DNA of 64,000 bases from Streptomyces sp. WMMC500 (GCF_027497195.1 NZ_CP114905.1:3334001-3398000), one strand, 5' to 3'; positions 6,397 to 15,447 are shown, counted from the stretch's first letter. Numbers and translations are program-made. The notes: generated by a model not told the origin, from the letters alone.

Positions 6397-9300
6397 GTGC
6401 GCACAAGCATGAAGAAGGCGGGGTACGCCGCCGTGGCAGCCGCCGCGGTGACGGCGCTGACCGCGGGGCTGACGGCGGCGCCCGCGGCGCCCGGGGCGTC
6501 GTCCGATGGCGGCGGCGGTTCGCCCGGATACGCCCAACAGGCCGGCGTCTGGGTGACGTTGATCACCGGGGACCGGGTCCGGGTCGACGGCGAGGGCCGG
6601 GCCGTGGCCGTGGAGCCCGGGCCCGGCCGGGAGGGCATGCATATACGCGCGTACGAGTCCGGCGGCCACAGCTTCGTGGTGCCGGGCGACGCGACCGGAC
6701 TGGTCGCGGACGGCACGCTGGACCGGAGGCTGTTCGACGTGACGCTGCAGGCCCGCAAGGACTACGTGCGGCATCAGCGCGACGGTCTGAAGCTGATCGT
6801 CGGCTACCGGGGTGATCAACCCGAGGCCCGTACCAAGCTGCACGCCGCGGACGGCACCGAGGTGCAGCACCGCTTCCCGCGGCTCAACGCGGAGGCTCTC
6901 ACCACCGGCTGGGGCGCAGCCCCCCGCGTGTGGGAGACGCTGACCGACCCCGGGCGCGGCCCCCAGCGCGCGGTGGAGTCGGGCGTGGAGCGCGTGTGGC
7001 TGGACGGCCTGCGCCACGCCAGTCTGGACACGAGCGTGCCGCAGATCGGCGCCCCGGCGGCGTGGGAGGCGGGCTACGACGGCAGCGGCGTGAAGATCGC
7101 CGTACTGGACACCGGCGTCGACGAGACCCACCCCGACCTCGCCGGACAGGTCGTCGCCAGCGAGAACTTCTCCTCGGCGGCGGACGACGAGGACCGCCGC
7201 GGGCACGGCACGCACGTCGCGTCGATCGCGGCCGGCACCGGCGCCGCCTCCCCGGGGGGAGACGGCGCGTTCACCGGCGTCGCGCCCGGTGCCCGGCTGC
7301 TGTCGGGCAAGGTGCTCAACGACGAGGGCGCCGGCAGCGAGTCGGGCATCCTGGCGGGCTTCGAGTGGGCGGTGGAGCAGGACGCGGACATCGTCAACCT
7401 CAGCCTGGGCGGCGAGGAGAGCCCCGGCGTGGACCCGCTGGAGGAGGGGGTCAACCGGATCTCCGCCGACGAGGGCGTGCTGTTCGCCGTCGCCGCCGGC
7501 AACGGCGGCGAGCTCGGCCCCTACAGCCTCGACTCACCCGGCTCCGCGGACGCGGCGCTGACCGTGGGTGCCGTGGACGACCGGGGCGAGCTGGCGGACT
7601 TCTCGTCCCGCGGCCCGCGCCTCGTCGACAACGCGGTCAAGCCGGACGTCACCGCCCCGGGGGTGGGGATCACCGCGGCGGCGGCGCCGGGCAGCGACAT
7701 CGCGCAGGAGGTCGGGCAGGACCCCGAGGGGTACATGACGATCAACGGCACGTCCATGTCCACCCCGCACGTCGCCGGTGCGGCGGCGCTGCTCGCGCAG
7801 CGGCACCCGGACTGGACCGGGCAGCAGCTCAAGGCCGCCCTCGTCGGCTCGGCGAAGCCGGCGCCGGGTGAGGGCGCGTACGGTCAGGGCGCCGGGCTGA
7901 TCGCCGTGGACCGGGCGCTCGGGCAGACGGTGGTGGCGGAGCCGGTGTCGCTCAACTTCGGCAAGCAGCTCTGGCCGCACCAGGACGACGACCCGGTGAC
8001 CAAGTCCCTCACGTACCGCAACCTGGGCGACGAGGACGTCACGCTGAACCTCTCGGTGTCCGGCGTGCGGCCCGACGGCGACCCGGCGCCCGCGGGGATG
8101 TTCACCCTGGGGGCCGACACCGTCACGGTCCCGGCCGGCGGCACCGCCGAGGTGCCGGTGACCGTCGACACCCGCCCCGGCGGCGACCTCAACGGCATGT
8201 ACGCCGTCCACGTCACCGGCACAGGCGACGGCCAACGGGTCGTCACCGCGGGCGGCGTCGAGCGCGAGGAGGCGATGTACGAACTCACCGTGAACTTCCT
8301 CGGCCGCGACGGACAGCCGGCGGCCGACGGCGAAGCCCTTCTCGCGGGCGTCAACAAGGGGTACTACACGGTCTTCGAGGAGTTGGTGCCCGAGAACGGC
8401 ACGGCCACCGTGCGCGTGCCGAAGGGTCCCTACTCGCTCGACGCGGGCGTCACGGAGTACGACGGCGACCGGCTCACCGCCCTGGACAAGGTCAGCAGGC
8501 CGCGGCTCGACCTCACCGCGGACACCGAGATCACCATCGACGCCCGCACGGCGAAGCCGGTCGACATCACCGTGCCCGACGAGGATGCCGTGCCGGGCAG
8601 AGGCGTCATGACCATGGACATCGAGCCCGGCGAAGGCCAGTGGCCCAGCGCCTGGTACGTGCCCTCCTTCGAGAACGTGCGCACCGCGCACCTCGGTCCC
8701 GAGGTCGCGCCGGGCGAGGTGTACCAGGGGCTGTCGGCAGATTTCCACAACGACGACAAGTGGTACAAGCTCGATTACGGCACCAGGGACCGCACGACGA
8801 TGTGGACGGGCCTGACCCGCCACGTCGCACGCGATCAGCTCGCGGAGATCCCGTTCACGCTGGGCTCCTCCGTGCCCGGCAAGGAGGGGCATCTCGTCCC
8901 GTTCTCGAACCTCGCCTTCGGCCCCGTCCCCGTCCTGACGAGGGAGCTGCCGTACACCGGCACGCTGTACGCGCTCGCCGGCGGCAACCGCCAGTGGACG
9001 CTGGAGTTCACCCAGTTCTCGGACGACGGGTTGGACATGGGCTACCGCGTCCCGGCACGCGGCTATGCGGGCGGCCGAACCTACGAGCAGTCGTTCAACG
9101 TCGGCGTGGTCGGCCCGGCCCTGCCGGCGGAGCAGCCGGGCGAGCTCGTCGGCATCGAGCGTGACGGGGACACGATCTCCACCACCCTGCCGATCTACCT
9201 CGACAGCGGGGAGCACACCGGCTTCTCGGCGTACGACACCGCGAAGACGACGCTGTACCGCGACGGCGAGGAGGTGGCATCGCTGGACGACCTGCCGATC

Positions 9301-9744
9301 TACCAGGAGTTCAGGGTGCCGGCCGGCGCGGGCGCGTACGAGCTGACCGCCACGACCACCCGGCCGACGGTCGCGCGGACGAGCACGGAGGTGAGCGCCC
9401 GCTGGACCTTCACCTCGGGTGAGACCGCGGGCCCGGAGAGACTGCCGGCGTCGGTGGTCCGCTTCGCGCCGGAGCTGGCGCCCGACAGCACGGCCGAGGC
9501 GGGGCGGACGCTGCAGGTGCCGGTGACCGTGCAGGGCTCGGGCGCGGGCGGCAACCTCAAGTCGCTGGCGGTGTGGGCCTCCACGGACCGCGGGGCGCAC
9601 TGGAAGAAGGTCCCCGTCCGGGGCGGTGAGGTGGCGGTGGCCACCCCGGCCGCCGGGAAGACCGTGTCGTTCAAGGCGAAGGCGGTGGACAAGCAGGGCA
9701 ACACCGTCACGCAGACGATCCTCGACGCCTACGGGGCACGCTGA
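6397..9744 (+). CDS. Secreted S8 subtilisin-like serine protease, multidomain
   Basis: A 1115-residue protein from GTG 6397 (GAGGAGGGG upstream), 37 bp after the membrane protein and probably in the same operon. It has a Sec signal peptide (basic RTSMKK then an Ala-rich core to about residue 35) and a propeptide-like region to ~205. The peptidase S8 domain follows: catalytic D238 (AVLDTGVD), H270 (GHGTHV), oxyanion N369 (AAGNGG) and S453 (NGTSMSTPHVAG) are all present, so it should be active. About 600 residues of beta-rich C-terminal domains follow, with no membrane anchor or sorting signal, so the protein should be released. This size is typical of large streptomycete subtilases. Co-location with an ECF sigma gene suggests envelope-stress or nutrient-regulated expression. 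Confidence 0.95.
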   Translation: MRTSMKKAGYAAVAAAAVTALTAGLTAAPAAPGASSDGGGGSPGYAQQAGVWVTLITGDRVRVDGEGRAVAVEPGPGREGMHIRAYESGGHSFVVPGDATGLVADGTLDRRLFDVTLQARKDYVRHQRDGLKLIVGYRGDQPEARTKLHAADGTEVQHRFPRLNAEALTTGWGAAPRVWETLTDPGRGPQRAVESGVERVWLDGLRHASLDTSVPQIGAPAAWEAGYDGSGVKIAVLDTGVDETHPDLAGQVVASENFSSAADDEDRRGHGTHVASIAAGTGAASPGGDGAFTGVAPGARLLSGKVLNDEGAGSESGILAGFEWAVEQDADIVNLSLGGEESPGVDPLEEGVNRISADEGVLFAVAAGNGGELGPYSLDSPGSADAALTVGAVDDRGELADFSSRGPRLVDNAVKPDVTAPGVGITAAAAPGSDIAQEVGQDPEGYMTINGTSMSTPHVAGAAALLAQRHPDWTGQQLKAALVGSAKPAPGEGAYGQGAGLIAVDRALGQTVVAEPVSLNFGKQLWPHQDDDPVTKSLTYRNLGDEDVTLNLSVSGVRPDGDPAPAGMFTLGADTVTVPAGGTAEVPVTVDTRPGGDLNGMYAVHVTGTGDGQRVVTAGGVEREEAMYELTVNFLGRDGQPAADGEALLAGVNKGYYTVFEELVPENGTATVRVPKGPYSLDAGVTEYDGDRLTALDKVSRPRLDLTADTEITIDARTAKPVDITVPDEDAVPGRGVMTMDIEPGEGQWPSAWYVPSFENVRTAHLGPEVAPGEVYQGLSADFHNDDKWYKLDYGTRDRTTMWTGLTRHVARDQLAEIPFTLGSSVPGKEGHLVPFSNLAFGPVPVLTRELPYTGTLYALAGGNRQWTLEFTQFSDDGLDMGYRVPARGYAGGRTYEQSFNVGVVGPALPAEQPGELVGIERDGDTISTTLPIYLDSGEHTGFSAYDTAKTTLYRDGEEVASLDDLPIYQEFRVPAGAGAYELTATTTRPTVARTSTEVSARWTFTSGETAGPERLPASVVRFAPELAPDSTAEAGRTLQVPVTVQGSGAGGNLKSLAVWASTDRGAHWKKVPVRGGEVAVATPAAGKTVSFKAKAVDKQGNTVTQTILDAYGAR

Positions 9745-9760
9745 CCGCACACACGCCCCA

Positions 9761-9800
9761 CCCCGGCCCCGCCCGCGAACCCCGCGGCGCGGGGCCGGGG
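9761..9800 (+). terminator. Strong hairpin after the subtilase gene
   Basis: CCCCGGCCCCGC at 9761-9772 pairs perfectly with GCGGGGCCGGGG at 9789-9800, followed by TTGCG. The 12-bp stem begins 17 bp after the stop. Streptomycete terminators commonly lack long T tracts. Confidence 0.7.
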
Positions 9801-9910
9801 TTGCGTAGCGGCTCCGAGTGGCCTTTCCTTCTTGGATACGTGTGCGACCCGGGGTGTTCAGCTCCTCCGCGCACGCTCGACTGGTCCGCCCGCGGAAGGA
9901 GACACCGGCC

Positions 9911-11110
9911 TTGAGCACGCCGCAGAACCCGCGTCCCGCCGGTGTCCGCCTGCGCTCCGGGGCCGTTGCCGCCTCCGCCCTCGCCGCCGCGATCCTGCTG
10001 ACGCAGGTCGCCGTCGCGGACGAGCCGGCCGACGGCGGCCCGGCCGCCGTCGAGGAGCAGCGGGAGCGGGCCCGCGATGCCGCGCGGCGGGCCGCCGAAG
10101 TGCGGGACCGGGTCAACGAGTTGAACCGGCAGGCCGCCGTCGCCGGAGGGCGGCTCAACGAGGCCGAGGCGGCGGCCGACGAGCAGCAGCGGCGGGCCGA
10201 CCGGCTCCTCGCCGAGGCCGCGCGGGCGACCGCGCGGGTCAACGACGCGCGGCGGACGCTGACCGGTTACGTCACCACCCAGTACCGCACCGGGGCGACC
10301 GGCCTGTCGGAGGCGGCCGTTCTGCTGCTGGCCGAGGACCCGCAGGGGTACGCCGACCACCGTCACCTGCTCGGCCGGCTCGCCGAGCGGCAGGAGCACG
10401 CGCTGGACGAGTTCGCCGCGCGGGAGCGGGAGGCCCGTAAGCGCAGCAAGGCCGCCGACGCCGCGGTGGGCGAGCTCAAGGACCGCGAGGCGTCGCTGCG
10501 CCGGCAGGAGAAGGCGCTGCAGGCGAAGCTCGACGAGGCACGGGACCTGAAGGCGGAGTTGAGCGACCGCGAGCGGGCCGAGTTCGACAAGCTGGAGCGC
10601 GCGGAGCGCGCCGAGGCGGAGCGGCTCGCCCGTGAGCACGCCGCGCGCGAGGCCGCCGAGCAGCGCCGGCTGCGGGAGCAGCAGGAAGAGGAGCGGCAGG
10701 AGCTGGCGGAGCAGACCATCACCGGCGAGGCCACCGCGCCCGCCGACGACGGGCCCGTCTCGGCGGGCGCGCAGGCCGCCCTCGACTTCGCCGAGGCGCA
10801 GTTGGGCGAGCCGTACGTGTGGGGCGCGATCGGACCGGACACGTGGGACTGCTCGGGTCTGACGCAGGCCGCGTGGCGGGCGGCGGGGGTGGAGATCCCC
10901 CGCGTGACGTGGGACCAGGTCACCTTCGGCACGTCCGTGTCCGTGTCCGAACTGCGCCCCGGCGACCTGGTCTTCTTCTTCGACGACATCAGCCACGTCG
11001 GCCTCTACGTCGGCGGCGGGCGCATGATCCACGCACCGCGCCCCGGCACCGTGGTGCGCTACGAGTCGATCTACAGCATGCCGATCCACAGCGCGATACG
11101 CCCCGGCTGA
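9911..11110 (+). CDS. Secreted NlpC/P60 cell-wall hydrolase with coiled coil
   Basis: From TTG 9911 (GGAAGGAG nine bases upstream) a 399-residue protein follows; the frame is open further 5' but lacks another ribosome-binding site. Signal peptide ~1-40 (ASALAAAILLTQVAVADEP). Residues ~45-280 are strongly helical and rich in Ala/Arg/Glu, like the coiled-coil region of RipA-type hydrolases, which controls access to the active site. Residues ~285-399 are NlpC/P60: catalytic C314 (DTWDCSGLTQ) with the two histidines in DISHVGLYVG and MIHAPRPG. These enzymes cut the D-Glu-(m)DAP bond in peptidoglycan stem peptides. The gene stands alone between two hairpins or convergent genes. Confidence 0.93.
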   Translation: MSTPQNPRPAGVRLRSGAVAASALAAAILLTQVAVADEPADGGPAAVEEQRERARDAARRAAEVRDRVNELNRQAAVAGGRLNEAEAAADEQQRRADRLLAEAARATARVNDARRTLTGYVTTQYRTGATGLSEAAVLLLAEDPQGYADHRHLLGRLAERQEHALDEFAAREREARKRSKAADAAVGELKDREASLRRQEKALQAKLDEARDLKAELSDRERAEFDKLERAERAEAERLAREHAAREAAEQRRLREQQEEERQELAEQTITGEATAPADDGPVSAGAQAALDFAEAQLGEPYVWGAIGPDTWDCSGLTQAAWRAAGVEIPRVTWDQVTFGTSVSVSELRPGDLVFFFDDISHVGLYVGGGRMIHAPRPGTVVRYESIYSMPIHSAIRPG

Positions 11111-11132
11111 CCGCGGCGCGGGGCGGATCGCG

Positions 11133-11942
11133 TCAGGCGCGGTCGACCGGCGGCCAGGTGCGTTCCAGGTAGCTGAAGCCCGTGTCCGGGCCCACGCACG
11201 TCTGCAGCGTGACGTCGCCCCAGTACAGGCCGTGGTTCGGGCCGCCCTGGCCCGGGGTGATGTAGTTCTCGTACACCCGGTACTCCAGCCTGCCCATCGG
11301 CCCGGAGATCGTCACGCGCGTCCCCTTCGGCAGCGGCGCCAGCACGTCGAAGCCGCAGAAGTCGTGCCCGACGATGACGGAGGTGTCGAAGGCCATGCCG
11401 TTCTCCCGGCCCGGCTCTGGCCCGTCGAACAGCACCGCCGCGTTGCAGGCGTCGACGTGCCGCTGGTCGCCGCTGACCAGCGGGCGGGACCAGTCGCCGA
11501 TGGTCAGGGTGGTCACCTTGGGCGAGCCGGGATCCACGGCGTCCGCGAGCTTGCGCGGGGGCGGGCCGGAAGGCTCGTCCGCGCCGGCCGGGGGCCGCGG
11601 GCGCTCGGGTTGCCTGCCCTCCGGGGGCTCGGACTTCGGCCCGCCGCCGGGCCGTCCGGCGCCGTCGCCGCCGCGGTCCTTCCCGGCGGCGGCCCCGCCG
11701 TCCCCGCCCTGCTCGCGGTGCGCGTTCGGCGCCCGGTCGGCCGCCCCGTCCGGCGGGTCCGCGGCCCGCGGGCTGCCGAGGGCGTCGCCGGCCGGGCCGT
11801 CACCTCCGGGCTTCCCGGCGGCCTGGGCGCCCGCCGGCTCCGGGTGCTGCGGGCCGGCGGCCGAGCCGCAGGCGGCGAGGGCCGCCGCGGCGGCCAGTGA
11901 GGCGGCGACGGCGGCGGCGCGGCGGCGCAGGGGTGCGGACAT
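11133..11942 (-). CDS. Lipoprotein with sortase-like (class F-like) domain
   Basis: A 269-residue protein from ATG 11942 (GGAGGTGACC upstream). Signal peptide with lipobox LAAC (Cys25), then ~110 residues of Gly/Pro/Ala-rich linker. A C-terminal domain of ~130 residues contains H193 (VIVGHDFCGF) and C249 (DVTLQTCVG) in the positions of the sortase His and Cys, with an Arg a few residues later (YLERTW). The fold assignment rests on the GH...PLPKGTRV...TLxTC pattern, which resembles actinobacterial class F sortases. A lipid anchor in place of a membrane helix would be unusual for a sortase. It is the last gene of the leftward phosphate/surface island, 47 bp downstream of pstB. Likely role: transpeptidation or anchoring of the island's surface proteins (inference). 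Confidence 0.7.
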   Translation of the reverse strand: MSAPLRRRAAAVAASLAAAAALAACGSAAGPQHPEPAGAQAAGKPGGDGPAGDALGSPRAADPPDGAADRAPNAHREQGGDGGAAAGKDRGGDGAGRPGGGPKSEPPEGRQPERPRPPAGADEPSGPPPRKLADAVDPGSPKVTTLTIGDWSRPLVSGDQRHVDACNAAVLFDGPEPGRENGMAFDTSVIVGHDFCGFDVLAPLPKGTRVTISGPMGRLEYRVYENYITPGQGGPNHGLYWGDVTLQTCVGPDTGFSYLERTWPPVDRA

Positions 11943-11989
11943 CTGGTCACCTCCGGGTCGAAGGGTGGAAGGAGACAGCCCCGCTGCGG

Positions 11990-12814
11990 TCAGCCGAAGC
12001 GGCCGTGGACGTAGTCGGACGTACGCTCGTCCTGGGGATTGCCGAACATCTCCCCGGTCGGCCCGTGTTCGACGACCACGCCCGGTGTGCCGTGCTCGGC
12101 CAGGAAGAACGCGCACTGCTGCGAGACGCGCTGCGCCTGCTGCATGTTGTGGGTGACGATGACGATCGTCACCTCGTGCATCAGCTCGCCGATGGTCTGC
12201 TCGATGCGCCGCGTGGAGGTCGGGTCGAGCGCCGAGCACGGCTCGTCCATCAGCAGCACCCGGGGCCGTACCGCCAGCGACCGCGCGATGCACAGCCGCT
12301 GCTGCTGGCCGCCGGAGAGCGCGCCGCCGGGCTGGCGCAGCCGGTCGCGTACCTCCTTCCACAGGCCCGCCTTGGTCAGGCACTCCTCGACCAGGTCGTC
12401 CTTGTCGTCGCGGCCGGACCGGATGCCGTTGAGCTTGAGCCCCGAGATCACGTTGTCGTAGATCGACATCGCCGGGAACGGGTTGGGCTTCTGGAAGACC
12501 ATGCCGATCTGACGGCGGGCGTGCGTGATGCGCCGGCCGCGGTCGTAGATGTCCTCGCCGTCCAGCATCACCTGCCCGGCGAGCGACGCGGAGGCGACCA
12601 GCTCGTGCATGCGGTTCAGGATCCTCAGATACGTCGACTTGCCGCAGCCGGACGGGCCGATGAGGGCCGTGACCCGGTGCGGAGGCATGGTCAGCGACAC
12701 GCGTTCCAGCACCTTGTGGTCGCCGAACCAGGCGGAGACGTCGCGGGTCTCCAGCTTCGCGGGGTTCCCGGTGCCGACGGGGGGCAGCTCGACGGTGGTG
12801 TCCGTCAGCGACAT
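11990..12814 (-). CDS. pstB: Phosphate ABC transporter ATP-binding protein PstB
   Basis: A 274-residue ABC ATPase of the PstB type: Walker A GPSGCGKST, Q-loop MVFQKPNPFPAMS, signature LSGGQQQRLCIARSLA, Walker B LLMDEPCSALDP and the H-loop VTHNMQQAQ. The PNPFP Q-loop and DEPCSALDP are diagnostic for PstB. It energises phosphate import through PstC/PstA. ATG 12814 has GAGAGG upstream. An in-frame GTG at 12931, with GGAGG five bases before it and only 15 bp after the preceding stop, would add 39 Thr/Glu/Ala/Ser-rich residues and is a serious alternative start. It is separated from pstC/pstA/pstS by about 7.8 kb of surface-protein genes on the same strand, an unusual layout. Confidence 0.93.
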   Translation of the reverse strand: MSLTDTTVELPPVGTGNPAKLETRDVSAWFGDHKVLERVSLTMPPHRVTALIGPSGCGKSTYLRILNRMHELVASASLAGQVMLDGEDIYDRGRRITHARRQIGMVFQKPNPFPAMSIYDNVISGLKLNGIRSGRDDKDDLVEECLTKAGLWKEVRDRLRQPGGALSGGQQQRLCIARSLAVRPRVLLMDEPCSALDPTSTRRIEQTIGELMHEVTIVIVTHNMQQAQRVSQQCAFFLAEHGTPGVVVEHGPTGEMFGNPQDERTSDYVHGRFG

Positions 12815-12945
12815 GGCGTCACCTCTCGCAGGGCTCGCTGTGTTCTCGGTCGTGCCGGTCGCGCTTTCTGCGCCCTCTGCGCTTTCCGCGCTCTCTGCGG
12901 TTTCTGTGCGTTCCGTATTCGCCGTGCTCACAGGGACCTCCGGGG

Positions 12946-13971
12946 TCACAGCAGGTTGGGCAGCAGCCGGGTGAGGCAGCCCGCGAGCGCGATGCCGACG
13001 GCGCCGAGCACCGGCACGCCGGTGATCCACGCCTGCCAGCGCCCCCAGCTTCGGTACGCCCACGTGACCGCCCCGGCGACGACGAGCAGAAGCTGGCTCC
13101 AGAGCAGGATCTCCACCCAGGCGGAGGGATCGCCCTCCAGCGGCTCCTCCGCCTCGCTGATCATCCCGGAGTCGATGACCTGGGCCGGGCGCGGCTGCAC
13201 GTCGGAGGTCAGCTCGGCCTCGACGCGCAGCAGCCCGCGCGGCGTGTACGGACCACCCGTCGCCGTGATCAGCGTCAGCCGGCCCTCGCCCTCGGTGGCC
13301 GGTGCCGGGATCGGGTCGCCGGCCTCGCGCTGCCCGGTCACCCGGTACGTGTGCCTGCCCTGGCCGGTGATCACCTCGATCTCGTCGCCGGCCTCCAGGT
13401 CTTTCAGGTTCACGAACGGGCTTCCGTAGCCCCACTGCCGGCCCATGATGATGCTCGTGCCGGCCTGCCCGGGCAGCGCCGTGTCCCGGCGGTGTCCCGG
13501 ACCCGCGGTCAGCACGCCGGAGGTGGTGCCCTCGAAGACGACCTCGCGGATCCCCGCGTCCGGTGCGCGCAGCATCGCCACCGGCGCGCCGGGCGAGAGC
13601 ACCTTCCCGTCGATGTCGGTCTGGCCGACCGGTGCGATGCCCTGTGCCAACTGATCGCGCAGCTCCGCGTAGCCGGTCTGCTGGCCGCGGGCGTGCTGGA
13701 GGTGGCCCACGAGGGTCAGGTTGGCGGCGAAGCCGAAGAGCAGCGCCGACAGGATCAGCAGCGCCGCGCCGGGGATCGCCAGCCGGGCGTCACGCGGGGG
13801 CGGGCTCTGCGGCTCGTCGGACCTCCGCTTCGGCCGGGACGGGCCGGACGGCGGCGACGACTGCCGCTCGCCGAGGGCATCCGCCTCGGGGGGTGATGAG
13901 ACGACGGTCACGGGGACGCGCTCCTCGTTCGGCTGTCGGGTCTGTGGGGTCTGTGGGGACCGCGCGGACAT
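12946..13971 (-). CDS. Sortase-fold protein lacking catalytic His and Cys (pseudo-sortase)
   Basis: A 341-residue protein: cytoplasmic Pro/Arg-rich N-terminus, membrane helix near residues 65-88, an extracytoplasmic sortase domain (~115-255), then two further hydrophobic helices at ~275-335. The domain shows the class C/E sortase landmarks: VVFEGTTSGVLTAGPGH, TALPGQAG, SPFVNLKDLEAGDEI and LLRVEAEL. The two catalytic positions are changed: GH is replaced by GR (R178 in IIMGRQWGYG) and TLxTC by TLITA (A237). With both nucleophile and His gone it should not be a transpeptidase. There is no frameshift and codon use matches its neighbours, so this looks like a maintained non-catalytic protein, perhaps a receptor or assembly factor for sorting-signal proteins. 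It lies directly downstream of the LASTG-bearing gene. Confidence 0.85.
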   Translation of the reverse strand: MSARSPQTPQTRQPNEERVPVTVVSSPPEADALGERQSSPPSGPSRPKRRSDEPQSPPPRDARLAIPGAALLILSALLFGFAANLTLVGHLQHARGQQTGYAELRDQLAQGIAPVGQTDIDGKVLSPGAPVAMLRAPDAGIREVVFEGTTSGVLTAGPGHRRDTALPGQAGTSIIMGRQWGYGSPFVNLKDLEAGDEIEVITGQGRHTYRVTGQREAGDPIPAPATEGEGRLTLITATGGPYTPRGLLRVEAELTSDVQPRPAQVIDSGMISEAEEPLEGDPSAWVEILLWSQLLLVVAGAVTWAYRSWGRWQAWITGVPVLGAVGIALAGCLTRLLPNLL

Positions 13972-14037
13972 CTCGTCACGCGGCCGGGGAAGGACGGCGG
14001 GGTGTGTGGGGCCACCCCGCCGCCCTCGGGTGCCGCG

Positions 14038-15447
14038 TCAGGTGCGCGGAGTCGCGCCGAAGGTGAGCAGCCGTCCGGAGCGGTGCGCCCAGTAGACCGC
14101 GCCGCCGCCGGCGGCCATCAGCACGACGGACACGAGGGCCAGGTCCAGCACGGCGCTGCCGGTGGACGCCAGCGGCAGGTCGGACCCGCCACCGGAACCC
14201 CCGGCACCGGAGCCGCCGGCCCCGCCAGCGGCACCACCGGCACCGCCGGCGTCACCGCCGCCGTTGTCGCCGCCGTCGGAGTCGCCCCCGCCGTCGCCGT
14301 CGGAGTCGCCGCCGCCGTCGTCACCGTCGGAGTCGCCGCCGCCGGGACCGCCGCCCTCGCCCACGGTGAACGGGAACTCGACCTTCACGCCGCCGTCGGC
14401 GCCGGTGAGGGTGAGCTTGTAGTCGCCGTCCGCGATCTCCGCGGGAATGGTCACCGTGTGCTCGGTGACGGTCCCCTGCTCACTGCCCTCGACATCGGCG
14501 AACGTTCCCCCGGAGTCGGGGATCGTCACCTTCACGGCCTCGTTCGGACGGAAGCCCTCGGCGGTGACCTTGACCTTCTGGCCGCCTTCGAGCTTCGCCT
14601 CTTCCTCGAGGACGTCGCCGTTCTCCGACGCGACGTCGATGCCGGGCTCGTGGACGCTGTAGTAGGCCAGCGTGGCGTTGCTCGAGGTGAAGTCGGCGGC
14701 GTTGTCCGGCCGGAACGTGGCCGTGTACGTACGTACGCGCGCGGCCGTGCCGGCGCCCAGCTCCAGTTCGGCCTTCCCGTTCTGCACCTCGACGGGTGTG
14801 CCCGTCTGGCCCGCCTCGGCGAACTCGACCGTGCCCTCGGCGTTGGCCGGAGTCACCTCTGCGACGAGCGTGAACTCCTTGTTGACGACCACCTGTCCGG
14901 CCGGGTCGGCCGACAGCTTGAGAGTGGTCTCGACAGCCTCTGACGCTGTGTCGACCTCCCAGGTGTCCCCCGTCACCTTGATCGGCACGGTGAAGCTGTT
15001 GCCCGCGACGAAGTTGTTGGTGCTGTTACGGCACTGGACTTCCACCTGATAGACGCCGTCTGCCGGATCTGCCCCCAGCACCGCACCCAGCGACTTCGTC
15101 GTGCCGGGCATGTCGATGGTGAAGGGCGCCTGCGAGTACGGAGCCCCGCTGGTGACACGAGTCGCGAGTGAGCCCGCGTACGTCGAGTCGGGCTTGATCA
15201 CGTAGAAGCCCGACTGGAAGTCGTAGTCGTTGCTCGCGTCCGCGTCGGCGTGGTTGGCGGGGCACACCCCGTCAACCTTCACCTGGCTGAACATCGGCGC
15301 CGCGGTGAGACTTCCGGTCGCCGGCGTCAGCGTCACGGAGCCCGGCAGCGCCGCGCCGGCCGGACCAGCCAGGCCGACGAACGCCGCGCCGAAGCCCAGC
15401 ACCAGCGTGAGCGCCGCCCCGAGGACGAGTTGGATTCTTCGCTTCAT
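14038..15447 (-). CDS. Surface protein with Ig-like repeats and C-terminal LASTG sorting signal
   Basis: A 469-residue protein from ATG 15447 (AGGAATCC upstream). Signal peptide to ~33 (MKRRIQLVLGAALTLVLGF), then three beta-rich Ig-like segments (the last, KVKVTAEGFRPNEAVKVTIP, resembles a bacterial Ig domain). A ~60-residue Gly/Asp/Ser linker follows, then LPLASTG with LASTG at residues 426-430, a hydrophobic helix and a basic tail (HRSGRL). LAxTG is the signal recognised by streptomycete class E sortases, so the protein should be covalently attached to the wall or handed to the island's sortase-like protein. It is paralogous to the next upstream gene, which lacks the anchor. The pseudo-sortase gene follows after 66 bp. 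Confidence 0.85.
   Translation of the reverse strand: MKRRIQLVLGAALTLVLGFGAAFVGLAGPAGAALPGSVTLTPATGSLTAAPMFSQVKVDGVCPANHADADASNDYDFQSGFYVIKPDSTYAGSLATRVTSGAPYSQAPFTIDMPGTTKSLGAVLGADPADGVYQVEVQCRNSTNNFVAGNSFTVPIKVTGDTWEVDTASEAVETTLKLSADPAGQVVVNKEFTLVAEVTPANAEGTVEFAEAGQTGTPVEVQNGKAELELGAGTAARVRTYTATFRPDNAADFTSSNATLAYYSVHEPGIDVASENGDVLEEEAKLEGGQKVKVTAEGFRPNEAVKVTIPDSGGTFADVEGSEQGTVTEHTVTIPAEIADGDYKLTLTGADGGVKVEFPFTVGEGGGPGGGDSDGDDGGGDSDGDGGGDSDGGDNGGGDAGGAGGAAGGAGGSGAGGSGGGSDLPLASTGSAVLDLALVSVVLMAAGGGAVYWAHRSGRLLTFGATPRT

Noticed and set aside
6654..6663. TACGCGCGTA inside the subtilase gene
   Set aside because: Shares the 10-bp core of the nucleoside operator but lacks the flanking C and G and lies within coding sequence; taken as chance.
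7534..10242. A 902-codon minus-strand frame opposite the subtilase and NlpC genes
   Set aside because: No recognisable domain and strong shadow composition; the plus-strand genes have catalytic motifs and ribosome-binding sites.
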